Source: Voacanga thouarsii
Lineage: Eukaryota; Streptophyta; Magnoliopsida; Gentianales; Apocynaceae
Reading direction: 5' to 3'
DNA: 64,000 nucleotides
NCBI GenBank assembly: GCA_026120185.1
Contig: JANUWF010002432.1
Span: 779,501 to 843,500 of the forward strand
Shown: piece by piece, positions 34,580-48,838 of the stretch
Numbering within the stretch: position 1 is the first letter of the stretch
How the letters are laid out: the number at the start of each line of letters is the position of its first letter
Made by a program: the position numbers and the translations under genes
The notes under the pieces: model-generated
Seen by the model: the letters and a program-made list of their open reading frames with translations, nothing else
The model's database searches: none
Told to the model about the DNA's origin: nothing

Positions 34580-35439
34580 TATCTACATACAAAAATATGC
34601 AAAGTAATTAATTTTTGAGACTCTAACGAAAAACTCCCACTAAAAGCATTTAAACTTTTTGAAACTTCAACATTTTGATGTTTCGTAGTGGGGAAAAATA
34701 TTTTGTTTTAATCATAAGTAAGCTTTGGCTTTAATCTTATAATTAAATAAAATTCTAATTTTAAATGAGATAGACATCAAATGTCCCGGCTAAAAATATC
34801 TCATAAAATGCCCTAGGCCCAAAACCATTTTGATAGCCCAGCTTAAGTCAAACCATATCAAACATATGGAAAACTATTTTCCATCTTATCTCACGCAGAT
34901 AATCAAAAGCATCCTACTTTGGTAGGAATGACCATATGATGATCCAAGTAATAACAAGTGTTTGATTTTGGAAGGCATTTAACACTTAAATTTTTTTTTC
35001 CTTAAAAAAAATTTGATTGGATTGTAGTAAGCAGAAAATAAACATATCAAATATGCATGCAAGACATAAATAAAAGTGACATAGCATGACCCATAACCCA
35101 TGTTGATCATCACGAGCAAAGTGAAGATCAAGGTGGTCAATCTAGGTATATGAACTCCTTAAGCATTCTCTAATGCCTTGAGAATACTCCTCCTTGGTTG
35201 TAAATGTCGGCTGCCATCTTCTTTTACATTGGATAGTAAAATTAAAATAATTCCTATTCTAGGAAAGTAGTACAATTTTACAACAATGGATAACGACACG
35301 CATGCCGTATTTAAAAAATTACAACTTAAAACAACCATAATGTAACCAGCCAATCACATTGGGATGAAACGGGCCATGCTATGCACTATTCAAAATAATC
35401 CACAACTACAATAAAAAAAAAATTGACGAATAACACACA

Positions 35440-35590
35440 ACGAACAGCTTAGTTGGGGTTCCAAGGGCAACGCCCCGGCGGGGTCAAGGGCAGCGCCTCG
35501 CGGGGTCCAAGGGCAGCACCTCGCGGAGGTCCCGCTGGCCGGTCAGCGGGCGGGGTCAAGGGGGCAGCGCCCCCGGAAGGAAAAACGATT
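35440..35590 (-). other. GC-rich structured block in the copia leader
   Basis: About 130 bp of very GC-rich sequence with imperfect repeats of CAAGGGCAGCGCC lies between the primer site and gag in an otherwise AT-rich element. Similar GC-rich leaders are known in plant copia elements. It may fold strongly in RNA. Confidence 0.6.
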
Positions 35591-36033
35591 TTTCCTACTC
35601 TCATTGAATGAGATTTTGCCTTCCGATTTCCGAAAATTAATCAAATTAACGTTCGGACCCCTTAATAACCATCGCCGTGAAAATTCATATTACAGACAAT
35701 ATGCGTTCTTTTAATCATATTTATACGGATAACATATTATCATGTCCGATTAATAAAAGCAATTCGCAAATATAGAACGACGGATAGCATGCTTACGATA
35801 CCATATCATATTAAAACAGACCAATTTACAGACAATCTGCAACTAATCTGGTCTGATCAGGCAACTAAGATGCACACATTAAACCTAATTCAGGCAGTCT
35901 GCATGCTAAGTATTCTAAAATCATAATCATGTGAACATGTTGATACATACCCGTTAAATTCATATATACATATTATACATGTATTCAACAATACGATTAA
36001 TACAGATAAATCAACCTAATCGTTTAGCAAGTT

Positions 36034-36045
36034 TCTCTGATACCA
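36034..36045 (-). promoter_or_regulatory. Primer binding site, initiator tRNA-Met type
   Basis: On the minus strand TGGTATCAGAGA lies one base after the 5' LTR. It is complementary to the 3' end of plant initiator methionine tRNA and fixes element orientation. Confidence 0.9.
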
Positions 36046-36046
36046 C

Positions 36047-37494
36047 TGTTGGGATTCGTGGACTCCTAAACGCGAAAAACATCTACGAATCCCTCCCGAG
36101 GACCCAAGTAAACGAATAAGAAGATCTAAGCTTTAAGAATTACCTCCGGTTGTCTGTAATCGAAATCCTTCGATTCTCGGTTGCGCCGTTGTACGTTCAA
36201 CCCGAACAATCACCAGACGCTGCAGTATGCGAACGTCCTCTATCGGATACACACCGCGAACTCACTCGATACCCGGGGAGTGCTAGCGCCTAGGGTTTGA
36301 GAGGTTTTTTTTTTCTCTCTGGTAGAGAATGTCACGAATGTTCTCAACTGAAAAATTGGATTATTGAAAAGACAGCTAGGGTTTTCTTAAAAACCCTCGA
36401 ACCTCTTAGAGTCCAACCCTAATAATATCTTATCATATTCTAATTTAAATTCAAATTAAATTAAAACTGATATGATAAGATTCTGCCATCATCTCGGTAA
36501 TTTAACTAATTATTTTACCCAGTCAGATTCTTATAATCTGGATATCATCCAGATTCATCGAACCTGGTCACCAGAAAAATAACCTAACAAGTTCGCTTAT
36601 TGTGTGACCCTATAGGTTCATTTAACACTGGCAGTGTGCCTAAATCATATTTAAATGGCCCACAAGTTATAAGCAGTTTCTAGCAAAACATTATAACTAT
36701 CCAGGTTAAATGAAGATTGGTGATCTCTTTGAACCAAACCATAATTTTATATTTAGTCATTTTGTCACACGATATCCAGATTAAGCATAAGGCACGGAGC
36801 ATGTCATCCTTATTAAGCTTAATCAATTATTTCTTGATTTCATAGTAGACTGTTCAAACAAATGATATCAATATCTTAAATTGATATATTTGAGCACGGC
36901 CATGCATTTTTAACAGTCTAACTTATCAAGGGGCCCATGGATATCTCTCCCATAACTGAGAGGGACAAATTCCTTCACAATCAATCATATTCCTCTCCTT
37001 GATTTATTCTATATCCAACGTAGTCTAATTTATTATCTGGTTAAAGACAACTTTAGATAATGTCAAAATATAGAATTTATCAAGTAAGAAACTATGATGA
37101 ATTTAGGTCGAAGGACTTTTAATATTATTATGGCTAGAAAGTACTTATGACATATTCCATGAAGTACTCTCACAGTGGGTCATGTCCAATAAAATGTTCT
37201 CTAACATTTATTTATGTCTTGACTCGATATCACAAATATCCATGTCCAGTAAAACATAGCCATCAAGTCACAAACATACTAATCTTAATTTATTATTATT
37301 CCAATAATAATAATCGATCAGGGACAGTTTTAGAATAGTCATTGTATTCATTGTAGGGTTTTACTATCAAGTCACGTACTTGATGACCAACAAAACAAAA
37401 CTCACTATTCATGGAAAGGAAAGCCTCATATTATTATATAAAACATAATGACAATTGTATAAGTACAAATTGACTCTAGGGCATATCCCCAACA
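36047..37494 (-). repeat. Copia 5' LTR (right on plus strand)
   Basis: This 1,448-bp LTR is paired with 29096-30542. It differs from it by about 30 scattered substitutions and small indels by eye. Confidence 0.95.
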
Positions 37495-37740
37495 TATACG
37501 ACGAAGATACAAGCCCAAAATGAATTTGTACTAGTTACTACACATGAACAGCGTACACAAACACATACACACGTGACACGAATAGATGAACACCTATCAC
37601 AACTATATTAACATGAACCACACTATATATTGTTATACTTACTACATAGGCCATTGCCACACAAACACATGCACACTTGACACAAATGTATGATCACCTT
37701 ACACGTTCACATGAACACAAGCCCTAAGCATATGATAGCG
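37495..37740 (+). repeat. Minisatellite block 2, right part
   Basis: Degenerate ACACATGCACAC and TCACATGAACAC units follow the duplicated TATAC. Confidence 0.7.
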
Positions 37741-38670
37741 GCACACTGGTTAATATGTTTTCTACTATAATTATTATTTTATTGAAGACTAGATACTCAT
37801 GCTTTCTGCTAGTCAATCACAGTATATTTACTCAGTAATCATCATTAAGATTCTTTACCAGCAATGAAGGCTGCATATCCTCCTTAGGTTTCCTTCTCCA
37901 AAGCTCTCCAATGACCATACATACAGGAAGCCCACAACACGTTGGAAATGAAGTTATGTCACTTGTATTCGAGTTAAATTATTCAAATACAAAGGTATCG
38001 TGTGTATATAATAATAACTAACTATTAAAAGAACATACATGGGTAATTTCGAATGAAAAATCACTTTCACCTTCAAATTTTTTTCAAGATGTAATTGACA
38101 AATGTTATCTTAAAAGATGACATTTTGTGAACACCGAAACAATTAAAAAAATTCTTCTGAAATCCAATGCCAATGGAAACACAAATCCCAATGTAACATA
38201 TGCACATACTAACTATATATTATAGAATGCACAAAAAAGACCACCACCCAGGTCTACTAGGAGCCACCACCCAGGCTCACTAGCTTACTGATTATAGTAG
38301 TCGCCCGGAGATCAATAGTTGCCTCTACCTTTTTCTTCCAATGATTCCACTCCACTGTACATGGAGACATAGAAGTCACGAAATGCAAAAATTAAAATTT
38401 ACCGTCATCAAGGATTGCACAGCCCTGGATCTCGCTTTGTATGATCTCAACTACAATGTTAATATGATCTCGCTATATCTTATTAACAATCACCGAAAGA
38501 ATTTTTTCGAGGAATCTTAATTGCTCATGACTACAAGTGACAATGATAAAATTAGTAGATAAAAAATCTATTGGAAGACAACAAGAAGGGAGGAAAAAAA
38601 ATGATAACTAATATATTATTCTCTTTGATCTGTCCAACACATCAAGGGGAAAGGGATGTAAAATGAACCA
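37741..38670. other. Unique sequence left of the satellite array
   Basis: The interval is AT-rich without a convincing gene. A ~22-bp segment (ACCACCCAGG...) is repeated in tandem near 38250-38290. Confidence 0.4.
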
Positions 38671-39215
38671 AGAACTTGCTACAAAATGCCTTTTCTTTAT
38701 TAAACAATAACTCAATACTTAGAATTTGAAAAAACTTTTTCTGTGCAAAGAAAATAACACGGTTAAGTAATTGTGCATCATACGTAGACTTCTGATGGTA
38801 AAGCATCGTCGCAAAGCACCAAAAGGTTCACCAATGATACTCATATTGACGCCCCATATACTTAGCACATATACCAACCATTACTACATTCTTTTGCAAC
38901 TGTATCGGTACAATGACTAACAGCCAGCACATTTTTGATAAAAAAAGTTAAACAAAATGCCTCTTCTTTAGCAAACAATAACTTAATACATAGAATTACA
39001 AAAAACTTTTTCTGTGCAAAGAAAAACACACGGTTAAGTTATTGTGCATCAAACGTGGGCTCTTGATGGTAAACCATCGTCGCAAAGCACCGAAAGGTTC
39101 CCCAATCACGCTTATATTGATGCCCCATATACGAGGCACATATACTCATACTTACAACATTCTTAGCAACTGCATCACTAAAATTACCGCGTACAACTAG
39201 CACATATTTGTTTTA
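38671..39215 (+). repeat. Diverged edge monomers of the satellite
   Basis: The first two monomers differ from the rest: they have CTTTTTCTGTGCAAAGAAAA in place of the usual TATAAAAGGACAG-AACACACA segment. The first also has a broken dyad (TGATGGTAAAGCATC). Diverged border monomers are normal where exchange with the array is rare. Confidence 0.8.
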
Positions 39216-40674
39216 AAAAAAATACCTCTTTTTTTGTCTAATAAAAACAAAACTGGGATTATAAAAGGGCAGACTAATTAGAAAAACATACACAACAGGA
39301 ATATTGTGCATCATACGTGGGCTCCTGATGGTAAACCATCATCGCAAAGCACCGAAAGGTTCCCCAATCATGCTTATGTTGACGCCCTATATACTAGGCA
39401 CATATACTCAAACTTACAACATTCTTTTGCAACCGCATCACTAAAATTACCACATACAACTAGCACATATTTGCTTAAAAAAATCAAACAAAATACCTCT
39501 TTTTTTTGTCCAATAAAAACACTACTATGATTATAAAAGGACAGACTAATTATAAAAACACACACAACAGGAATACTGTGCATCAAACGTGGGCTCCTGA
39601 GGGTAAACCATCGTCGCAAAGCACTAAAAGGTTCCCCAATCATGCTTATGTTGACGCCCCATATCCTTGGCACATATACACATACTTACAACATTCTTTT
39701 GTAACTGCGTCACTAGAATTACCGCGTACAACTACCACATCTTTGTTTAAAAAAAATACCTCTTTTTTTGTCCAATAAAAACACTACTGAGATTATAAAA
39801 GGACAGAATAATTAGAAAAAAACACAAGAGGAATACTGTGCATCATACGTGGGCTTCTGATGGTAAACCAACGTCGCAAAGCACTAAAAGGTTGCCCAAT
39901 CAAGCTTATGTTGACGCCCCATATACAAGGCACATATACTCATACTTACAACATTCTTTTACAACTGCATCACTAAAATTACCGCGTACAAATAGCACAT
40001 CATTGTTTTGAAAAATAAAACAAAATACCACTTTTTTTGTCTAATAAAAACACTACTGCGATTATAAAAGGACAGACTAATTAGAAAAACACACACAACA
40101 GGAATATTGTCCATCATACGTGAGCTTCTGATGGTAAACCATCATCACAAAGCACCAAAAGGTTCCCTAATGATGCTTATGTTAACACCCCATACACTTG
40201 GCATATATACTCATACTTACAACATTCTTTTGCAACTGCATCACTAAAATTACCGCGTACAACTACCACATCTTTGTTTAAAAAAATAAAAAAAAAATAC
40301 CACTTTTTTTGTCCAATAAAAACACTACTGAGATTATAAAAGGACAGACAAATTAGAAAAACACACACAACAGGAATACTGTGCATCATACGTGGGCTTC
40401 TGATGGTAAACAACCGTCGCAAAGCACCGAAAGGTTCCCCAATCATACTTATGTTGACGGCCTATGTACTTGGCACACATACTAATACTTACCGCATTCT
40501 TTTGCAACTACATCACTAAAATTACGCGCACAACTAGCACATCTTCGTTTAAAAAAATCAAACAAGCAACCTCTTTTTTTGTCCAATAAAAAACACAACT
40601 GAAATTATAAAAGGACAGACTAATTAGAAAAACACACACAACAGAAATACTGTGCATCATACATGGGCTTCTGA

Positions 40675-43600
40675 TGGTAAACCACCGTCGCAAAGCACCT
40701 AAAGGTTCCCCATCCATGCTTATATTGATGCCCTATATACTTGGCAGTTGGCACATATACTCACACTTACAACATTCTTTTGCAACTGTATCACTAAAAC
40801 TACTGCGTACAACTAGCACATCTTGGTTTAAAAAAATCAAACAAAATACCACATTTTTTGCCTAATAAAAACACTACTGCGATTATAAAAGGACAGACTA
40901 ATTTGAAAAACACACACAACAGGAATACTGTCCATCATAGGGGGGCTTCCGATGGTAAACTATCATCGCAAAGCACCAAAAGGTTCCCCAATCATTCTTA
41001 TGTTAACGCCCCATACACCTGGCACATATACTCAAACTTACAACATTCTTTTGCAACGGCATCACTAAAATTACCGCGTACAACTAGCACATCTTTGTTT
41101 AAAAAAATCAAACAAAATACCTCATTTTTTGTCCAATAAAAACACTACTGGAATTATAAAAGGACAGACTAATTAGAAAAACACACAATAGTAATACTGT
41201 GCATCAGAAGCGGGTTTCTGATGGTAAACCACCATCCCAAAGCAGAGAAAAGTTCCCCAATCATGCATATGTTGACGGCCCATGTACTTGGCACATATAC
41301 TCATACTTACAACATTTTTTTGCAACAGCATCACTAATATTACCGCGTACAACAAGCATATCATTCTTTAAAAAAATCAAACAAAATACCTCTTTTTTTT
41401 TTCAAATAAAAACACTACTGGAATTATAAAATGACAGACTAATTAGAAAAACACACACAAAAGAAATACTGTGCGTCATACGTGGGCTTCTGATGGTAAA
41501 CCACCATCGCAAAGCACCAAAAGGTTCCCCAACCATGCTTATGTTGACGCCCTATATACTTGGCAGTTGGCACATATACTCACACCTACAACATTCTTTT
41601 GCAATTGCATCACTAAAATTACTGCGTACAACTGGCACATCTTTGTTTAAAAAAATCAAACAAAATACCTCATTTTTTGTCTAATAAAAACACTACTGCG
41701 ATTATAAAAGGACAGACTAATTAGAAAAACACACACAACAGGAATACTGTCCATCATACGTGGGCATCTGATTGTAAACCATCATCGCAAAGCACCAAAA
41801 GGTTCCCCAATCATGCTTATGTTGACTTCCCAAACACTTGGCACATATACACATACTTACAACATTATTTTGCAACTGCATCACTAAAATTACCGCATAC
41901 AACTAGCACATCTTTGTCTAAAAAAATAAAAAAAAATACCCCTTTTTTTATCCAATGAAAACACTACTGCGATTATAAAAGGACAGACTAATTAGTAAAA
42001 CTCACACAACCGGAATACTATGCAACATACGTGGACTCCTGATGGGAAACCATCGTCACAAAGCACCGAAAGGTTCCCAATCATGCTTACGTTGACGCCC
42101 CATATACTTGGCACATATACTCACGCTTACAACATTCTTTTGCAACTACATAACTAATATTACTGCGTACAACTAGCACAACTTTGTTTAAAAAAATCAA
42201 ACAAAATACCACTTTTTTTGCCCAATGAAAACACTACTACGATTACAAAAGGACAGACTAATTAGTAAAACATATACAACGAGAATACTATGCAACATAC
42301 GTGGGCTCCTGATGGTAAACCATCGTCGCAAAGCACCGAAAGGTTCCCCAATCATGCTTACGTTGACGCCCCATATACTTGGCACATATACTCACACTTA
42401 CAACATTCTTTTGCAACTACGTCACTAAAATAATTGCGTACAACAAGCACAACTTTGTTTTAAAAAATCAAACAAAATACCACTTTTTTTGTATAATAAA
42501 AACACTACTGCGAATACAAAAGGACAGACTAATTTGAAAAACACACACAACAGGAATATAGCCCATCATACGTAGGTTTCTGATGGTAAACCATCGTCGC
42601 AATGCACCAAAAGGTTCCCCAATCTTGCTTATGTTGACGCCCCATACACTTGGCACAAATACTCACACTTACAACATTCTTTTGCAACTGCATCACTAAA
42701 ATTACCGCGTACAACTAGCGCATCTTTGTTTAAAAAAATCAAACAAAATACCCATTTTTTTGTCCAATGAAAACACTACTGCGATTATAAAAGGACAGAC
42801 TAATTAGAAAAACACACACAACGAGAATTCTATGAATCATACGTGGGCTCTCGATGGTAAACCATCGTCGCAAAGCATCGAAAGGTTCCCCAATCATGCT
42901 TACGTTGACGCCCCATATACTTGGCACATATACTCAAACTTACAACATTCTTTTGCAACGGCATCACTAAAATTACTGCGTACAACTAACACATCTTTAT
43001 TTAAAAAAATCAAACAAAATACCTCATTTTTTGTCCAATAAAAACACTACTGGAATTATAAAAGGACAGACTAATTAGAAAAACACACAATAGGAATACT
43101 GTGCATCAGAAGTGGGTTTCTGATGGTAAACCACCGTCGCAAAGCATAGAAAAGTTCCCCAATCATGCATATGTTGACGGCCCATGTACTTGGCACATAT
43201 ACTCATACTTACAACATTTTTTTGCAACAGCATCACTAATATTACCGTGTACAACAAGCATATCATTCTTTAAAAAAATCAAACAAAATACCTCTTTTTT
43301 TTTCAAATAAAAACACTTCTGGAATTATAAAAGGACAGACTAATTAGAAAAACACACACAACAGAAATACTGTGCGTCATACGTGGGTTTCTGATGGTAA
43401 ACCACCATCGCAAAGCACCAAAAGGTTCCCCAACCATGCTTATGTTGACGCCCTATATACTTGGCAGTTGGCACATATACTCACACCTACAACATTCTTT
43501 TGCAACTGCATCACTAAAATTACTGCGTACAACTGGCTCATTTTTGTTTAAAAAAATCAAACAAAATACCTCATTTTTTTTCTAATAAAAACAATACTCG

Positions 43601-44757
43601 CGATTATAAAAGGACAGGACTAATTAGAAAAACACACACAATAGGAATACTGTCCATCATACGTGGGCTTCTGATTGTAAACCATCATCGCAAAGCATCA
43701 AAAGGTTCCCCAATCATGCTTATGTTGACTTCCCAAACACTTGGCACGTATACTCATACTTACAACATTATTTTGCAACTGCATCACTAAAATTACCGCA
43801 TACAACTAGCACATCTTTGTTTAAAAAAATAAAAAAATACCCTTTTTTTGTCCAATGAAAACACTACTCGCGATTATAAAAGGACAAACTAATTAGTAAA
43901 ACTCACACAACCGGAATACTATGCAACATACGTGGGCTCCTGATGGGAAACCATCGTCGCAAAGCACCGAAAGGTTCCCAATCATGCTTACGTTGATGCC
44001 CCATATACTTGGCACATATACTCACGCTTACAACATTCTTTTGCAACTACATCACTAATACTACTGCGTACAACTAGCACAACTTTGTTTAAAAAAATCA
44101 AACAAAATACCTCTTTTTTTGTCCAATGAAAACACTACTGCGATTACAAAAGGACAGACTAATTAGTAAAACATATACAACAGGAATACTATGCAACATA
44201 CGTGGGCTCCTGATGGTAAACCATCGTCGCAAAGCACCGAAAGGTTCCCCAATCATGCTTACATTGACGCCCCATATACTTGGCACATATACACATACTT
44301 ACAACATTCTTTTGCAACTCGCATCACTAAAATTAACGCGAACAACTACCATATCTTTGTTTAAAAGAATAAAACAAAATACCACTTTTTTTGGCTAATA
44401 AAAACACTTCTGCGATTATAAATGGACAGACTAATTTGAAAAACACACATAACTGGAACACTATCCGTCATACGTGGGCTTCTGATGGTAAACCATCATC
44501 CTAAAACACCAAAAGGTTCCCCAATGGTAATAATGTTGACGCCCCATACACTGGTCACATATACTCATACTTACAACATTCTTTTACAACTGCATCACTA
44601 AAATTACCGCGTACAACTAGCACATCTTTGTTTAAAAAAATCAAACAAAAAACCTCTTTTTTTGTCTAATGAAAAACCCAACTGAAATTATAAAAGGACA
44701 GACTAATTAGAAAAACATACACAACAGGAATACTGTCCATCATACGTGGGCTTCTGA
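40675..44757 (+). repeat. Higher-order repeat A, copy 1 (4,083 bp, about 15 monomers)
   Basis: This block is repeated at 44758-48838 with a constant offset of 4,083 bp, slipping to 4,081 through small indels near 43610, 43830, 43868 and 44316. Breakpoints fall within or beside a monomer's CTTCTGATGGTAAACCA. Apart from a few plain substitutions, differences from copy 2 are homopolymer lengths or changes at CAG/CTG. Confidence 0.9.
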
Positions 44758-47700
44758 TGGTAAACCACCGTCGCAAAGCACCTAAAGGTTCCCCATCCAT
44801 GCTTATATTGATGCCCTATATACTTGGCAGTTGGCACATATACTCACACTTACAACATTCTTTTGCAACTGTATCACTAAAACTACTGCGTACAACTAGC
44901 ACATCTTGGTTTAAAAAAATCAAACAAAATACCACATTTTTTGCCTAATAAAAACACTACTGCGATTATAAAAGGACAGACTAATTAGAAAAACACACAC
45001 AACAGGAATACTGTCCATCATAGGGGGGCTTCCGATGGTAAACTATCATCGCAAAGCACCAAAAGGTTCCCCAATCATTCTTATGTTAACGCCCCATACA
45101 CCTGGCACATATACTCAAACTTACAACATTCTTTTGCAACGGCATCACTAAAATTACCGCGTACAACTAGCACATCTTTGTTTAAAAAAATCAAACAAAA
45201 TACCTCATTTTTTGTCCAATAAAAACACTACTGGAATTATAAAAGGACAGACTAATTAGAAAAACACACAATAGTAATACTGTGCATCAGAAGCGGGTTT
45301 CTGATGGTAAACCACCATCCCAAAGCAGAGAAAAGTTCCCCAATCATGCATATGTTGACGGCCCATGTACTTGGCACATATACTCATACTTACAACATTT
45401 TTTTGCAACAGCATCACTAATATTACCGCGTACAACAAGCATATCATTCTTTAAAAAAATCAAACAAAATACCTCTTTTTTTTTTCAAATAAAAACACTA
45501 CTGGAATTATAAAAGGACAGACTAATTAGAAAAACACACACAAAAGAAATACTGTGCGTCATACGTGGGCTTCTGATGGTAAACCACCATCGCAAAGCAC
45601 CAAAAGGTTCCCCAACCATGCTTATGTTGACGCCCTATATACTTGGCAGTTGGCACATATACTCACACCTACAACATTCTTTTGCAATTGCATCACTAAA
45701 ATTACTGCGTACAACTGGCACATCTTTGTTTAAAAAAATCAAACAAAATACCTCATTTTTTGTCTAATAAAAACACTACTGCGATTATAAAAGGACAGAC
45801 TAATTAGAAAAACACACACAACAGGAATACTGTCCATCATACGTGGGCATCTGATTGTAAACCATCATCGCAAAGCACCAAAAGGTTCCCCAATCATGCT
45901 TATGTTGACTTCCCAAACACTTGGCACATATACACATACTTACAACATTATTTTGCAACTGCATCACTAAAATTACCGCATACAACTAGCACATCTTTGT
46001 CTAAAAAAATAAAAAAAAATACCCCTTTTTTTATCCAATGAAAACACTACTGCGATTATAAAAGGACAGACTAATTAGTAAAACTCACACAACCGGAATA
46101 CTATGCAACATACGTGGACTCCTGATGGGAAACCATCGTCACAAAGCACCGAAAGGTTCCCAATCATGCTTACGTTGACGCCCCATATACTTGGCACATA
46201 TACTCACGCTTACAACATTCTTTTGCAACTACATAACTAATATTACTGCGTACAACTAGCACAACTTTGTTTAAAAAAATCAAACAAAATACCACTTTTT
46301 TTGCCCAATGAAAACACTACTACGATTACAAAAGGACAGACTAATTAGTAAAACATATACAACAGGAATACTATGCAACATACGTGGGCTCCTGATGGTA
46401 AACCATCGTCGCAAAGCACCGAAAGGTTCCCCAATCATGCTTACGTTGACGCCCCATATACTTGGCACATATACTCACACTTACAACATTCTTTTGCAAC
46501 TACGTCACTAAAATAATTGCGTACAACAAGCACAACTTTGTTTTAAAAAATCAAACAAAATACCACTTTTTTTGTATAATAAAAACACTACTGCGAATAC
46601 AAAAGGACAGACTAATTTGAAAAACACACACAACAGGAATATAGCCCATCATACGTAGGTTTCTGATGGTAAACCATCGTCGCAATGCACCAAAAGGTTC
46701 CCCAATCTTGCTTATGTTGACGCCCCATACACTTGGCACAAATACTCACACTTACAACATTCTTTTGCAACTGCATCACTAAAATTACCGCGTACAACTA
46801 GCGCATCTTTGTTTAAAAAAATCAAACAAAATACCCATTTTTTTGTCCAATGAAAACACTACTGCGATTATAAAAGGACAGACTAATTAGAAAAACACAC
46901 ACAACAGGAATTCTATGAATCATACGTGGGCTCCTGATGGTAAACCATCGTCGCAAAGCATCGAAAGGTTCCCCAATCATGCTTACGTTGACGCCCCATA
47001 TACTTGGCACATATACTCAAACTTACAACATTCTTTTGCAACGGCATCACTAAAATTACTGCGTACAACTAACACATCTTTATTTAAAAAAATCAAACAA
47101 AATACCTCATTTTTTGTCCAATAAAAACACTACTGGAATTATAAAAGGACAGACTAATTAGAAAAACACACAATAGGAATACTGTGCATCAGAAGTGGGT
47201 TTCTGATGGTAAACCACCGTCGCAAAGCATAGAAAAGTTCCCCAATCATGCATATGTTGACGGCCCATGTACTTGGCACATATACTCATACTTACAACAT
47301 TTTTTTGCAACAGCATCACTAATATTACCGTGTACAACAAGCATATCATTCTTTAAAAAAATCAAACAAAATACCTCTTTTTTTTTCAAATAAAAACACT
47401 TCTGGAATTATAAAAGGACAGACTAATTAGAAAAACACACACAACAGAAATACTGTGCGTCATACGTGGGTTTCTGATGGTAAACCACCATCGCAAAGCA
47501 CCAAAAGGTTCCCCAACCATGCTTATGTTGACGCCCTATATACTTGGCAGTTGGCACATATACTCACACCTACAACATTCTTTTGCAACTGCATCACTAA
47601 AATTACTGCGTACAACTGGCTCATTTTTGTTTAAAAAAATCAAACAAAATACCTCATTTTTTTTCTAATAAAAACAATACTGCGATTATAAAAGGACAGA

Positions 47701-48838
47701 CTAATTAGAAAAACACACACAATAGGAATACTGTCCATCATACGTGGGCTTCTGATTGTAAACCATCATCGCAAAGCATCAAAAGGTTCCCCAATCATGC
47801 TTATGTTGACTTCCCAAACACTTGGCACGTATACTCATACTTACAACATTATTTTGCAACTGCATCACTAAAATTACCGCATACAACTAGCACATCTTTG
47901 TTTAAAAAAATAAAAAAAATACCCTTTTTTTTGTCCAATGAAAACACTACTGCGATTATAAAAGGACAAACTAATTAGTAAAACTCACACAACCGGAATA
48001 CTATGCAACATACGTGGGCTCCTGATGGGAAACCATCGTCGCAAAGCACCGAAAGGTTCCCAATCATGCTTACGTTGATGCCCCATATACTTGGCACATA
48101 TACTCACGCTTACAACATTCTTTTGCAACTACATCACTAATACTACTGCGTACAACTAGCACAACTTTGTTTAAAAAAATCAAACAAAATACCTCTTTTT
48201 TTGTCCAATGAAAACACTACTGCGATTACAAAAGGACAGACTAATTAGTAAAACATATACAACAGGAATACTATGCAACATACGTGGGCTCCTGATGGTA
48301 AACCATCGTCGCAAAGCACCGAAAGGTTCCCCAATCATGCTTACATTGACGCCCCATATACTTGGCACATATACACATACTTACAACATTCTTTTGCAAC
48401 TGCATCACTAAAATTAACGCGAACAACTACCATATCTTTGTTTAAAAGAATAAAACAAAATACCACTTTTTTTGGCTAATAAAAACACTTCTGCGATTAT
48501 AAATGGACAGACTAATTTGAAAAACACACATAACTGGAACACTATCCGTCATACGTGGGCTTCTGATGGTAAACCATCATCCTAAAACACCAAAAGGTTC
48601 CCCAATGGTAATAATGTTGACGCCCCATACACTGGTCACATATACTCATACTTACAACATTCTTTTACAACTGCATCACTAAAATTACCGCGTACAACTA
48701 GCACATCTTTGTTTAAAAAAATCAAACAAAAAACCTCTTTTTTTGTCTAATGAAAAACCCAACTGAAATTATAAAAGGACAGACTAATTAGAAAAACATA
48801 CACAACAGGAATACTGTCCATCATACGTGGGCTTCTGA
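44758..48838 (+). repeat. Higher-order repeat A, copy 2
   Basis: This is a near-identical tandem copy of 40675-44757. The flanking monomer after 48838 resembles the one before 44758, as expected of unequal exchange. Confidence 0.9.

Larger units (their letters stand above)
29096..37494 (-). mobile_element. Complete Ty1/copia retrotransposon, Angela-like, degenerate (8,399 bp)
   Basis: Two ~1.45-kb direct LTRs (TGTTGGG...CCCAACA) bound the element and TATAC is duplicated at 29091-29095 and 37495-37499. On the minus strand the order is LTR, primer site, GC-rich leader, gag, protease, integrase, reverse transcriptase, RNase H, polypurine tract, LTR, which is the copia order. The RT and RNase H sequence resembles the Angela/BARE-type lineage. 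The polyprotein is broken into several frames by frameshifts and the element is not autonomous. By eye the two LTRs differ at roughly 30 positions (about 2%), so the insertion is not recent. Confidence 0.93.
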
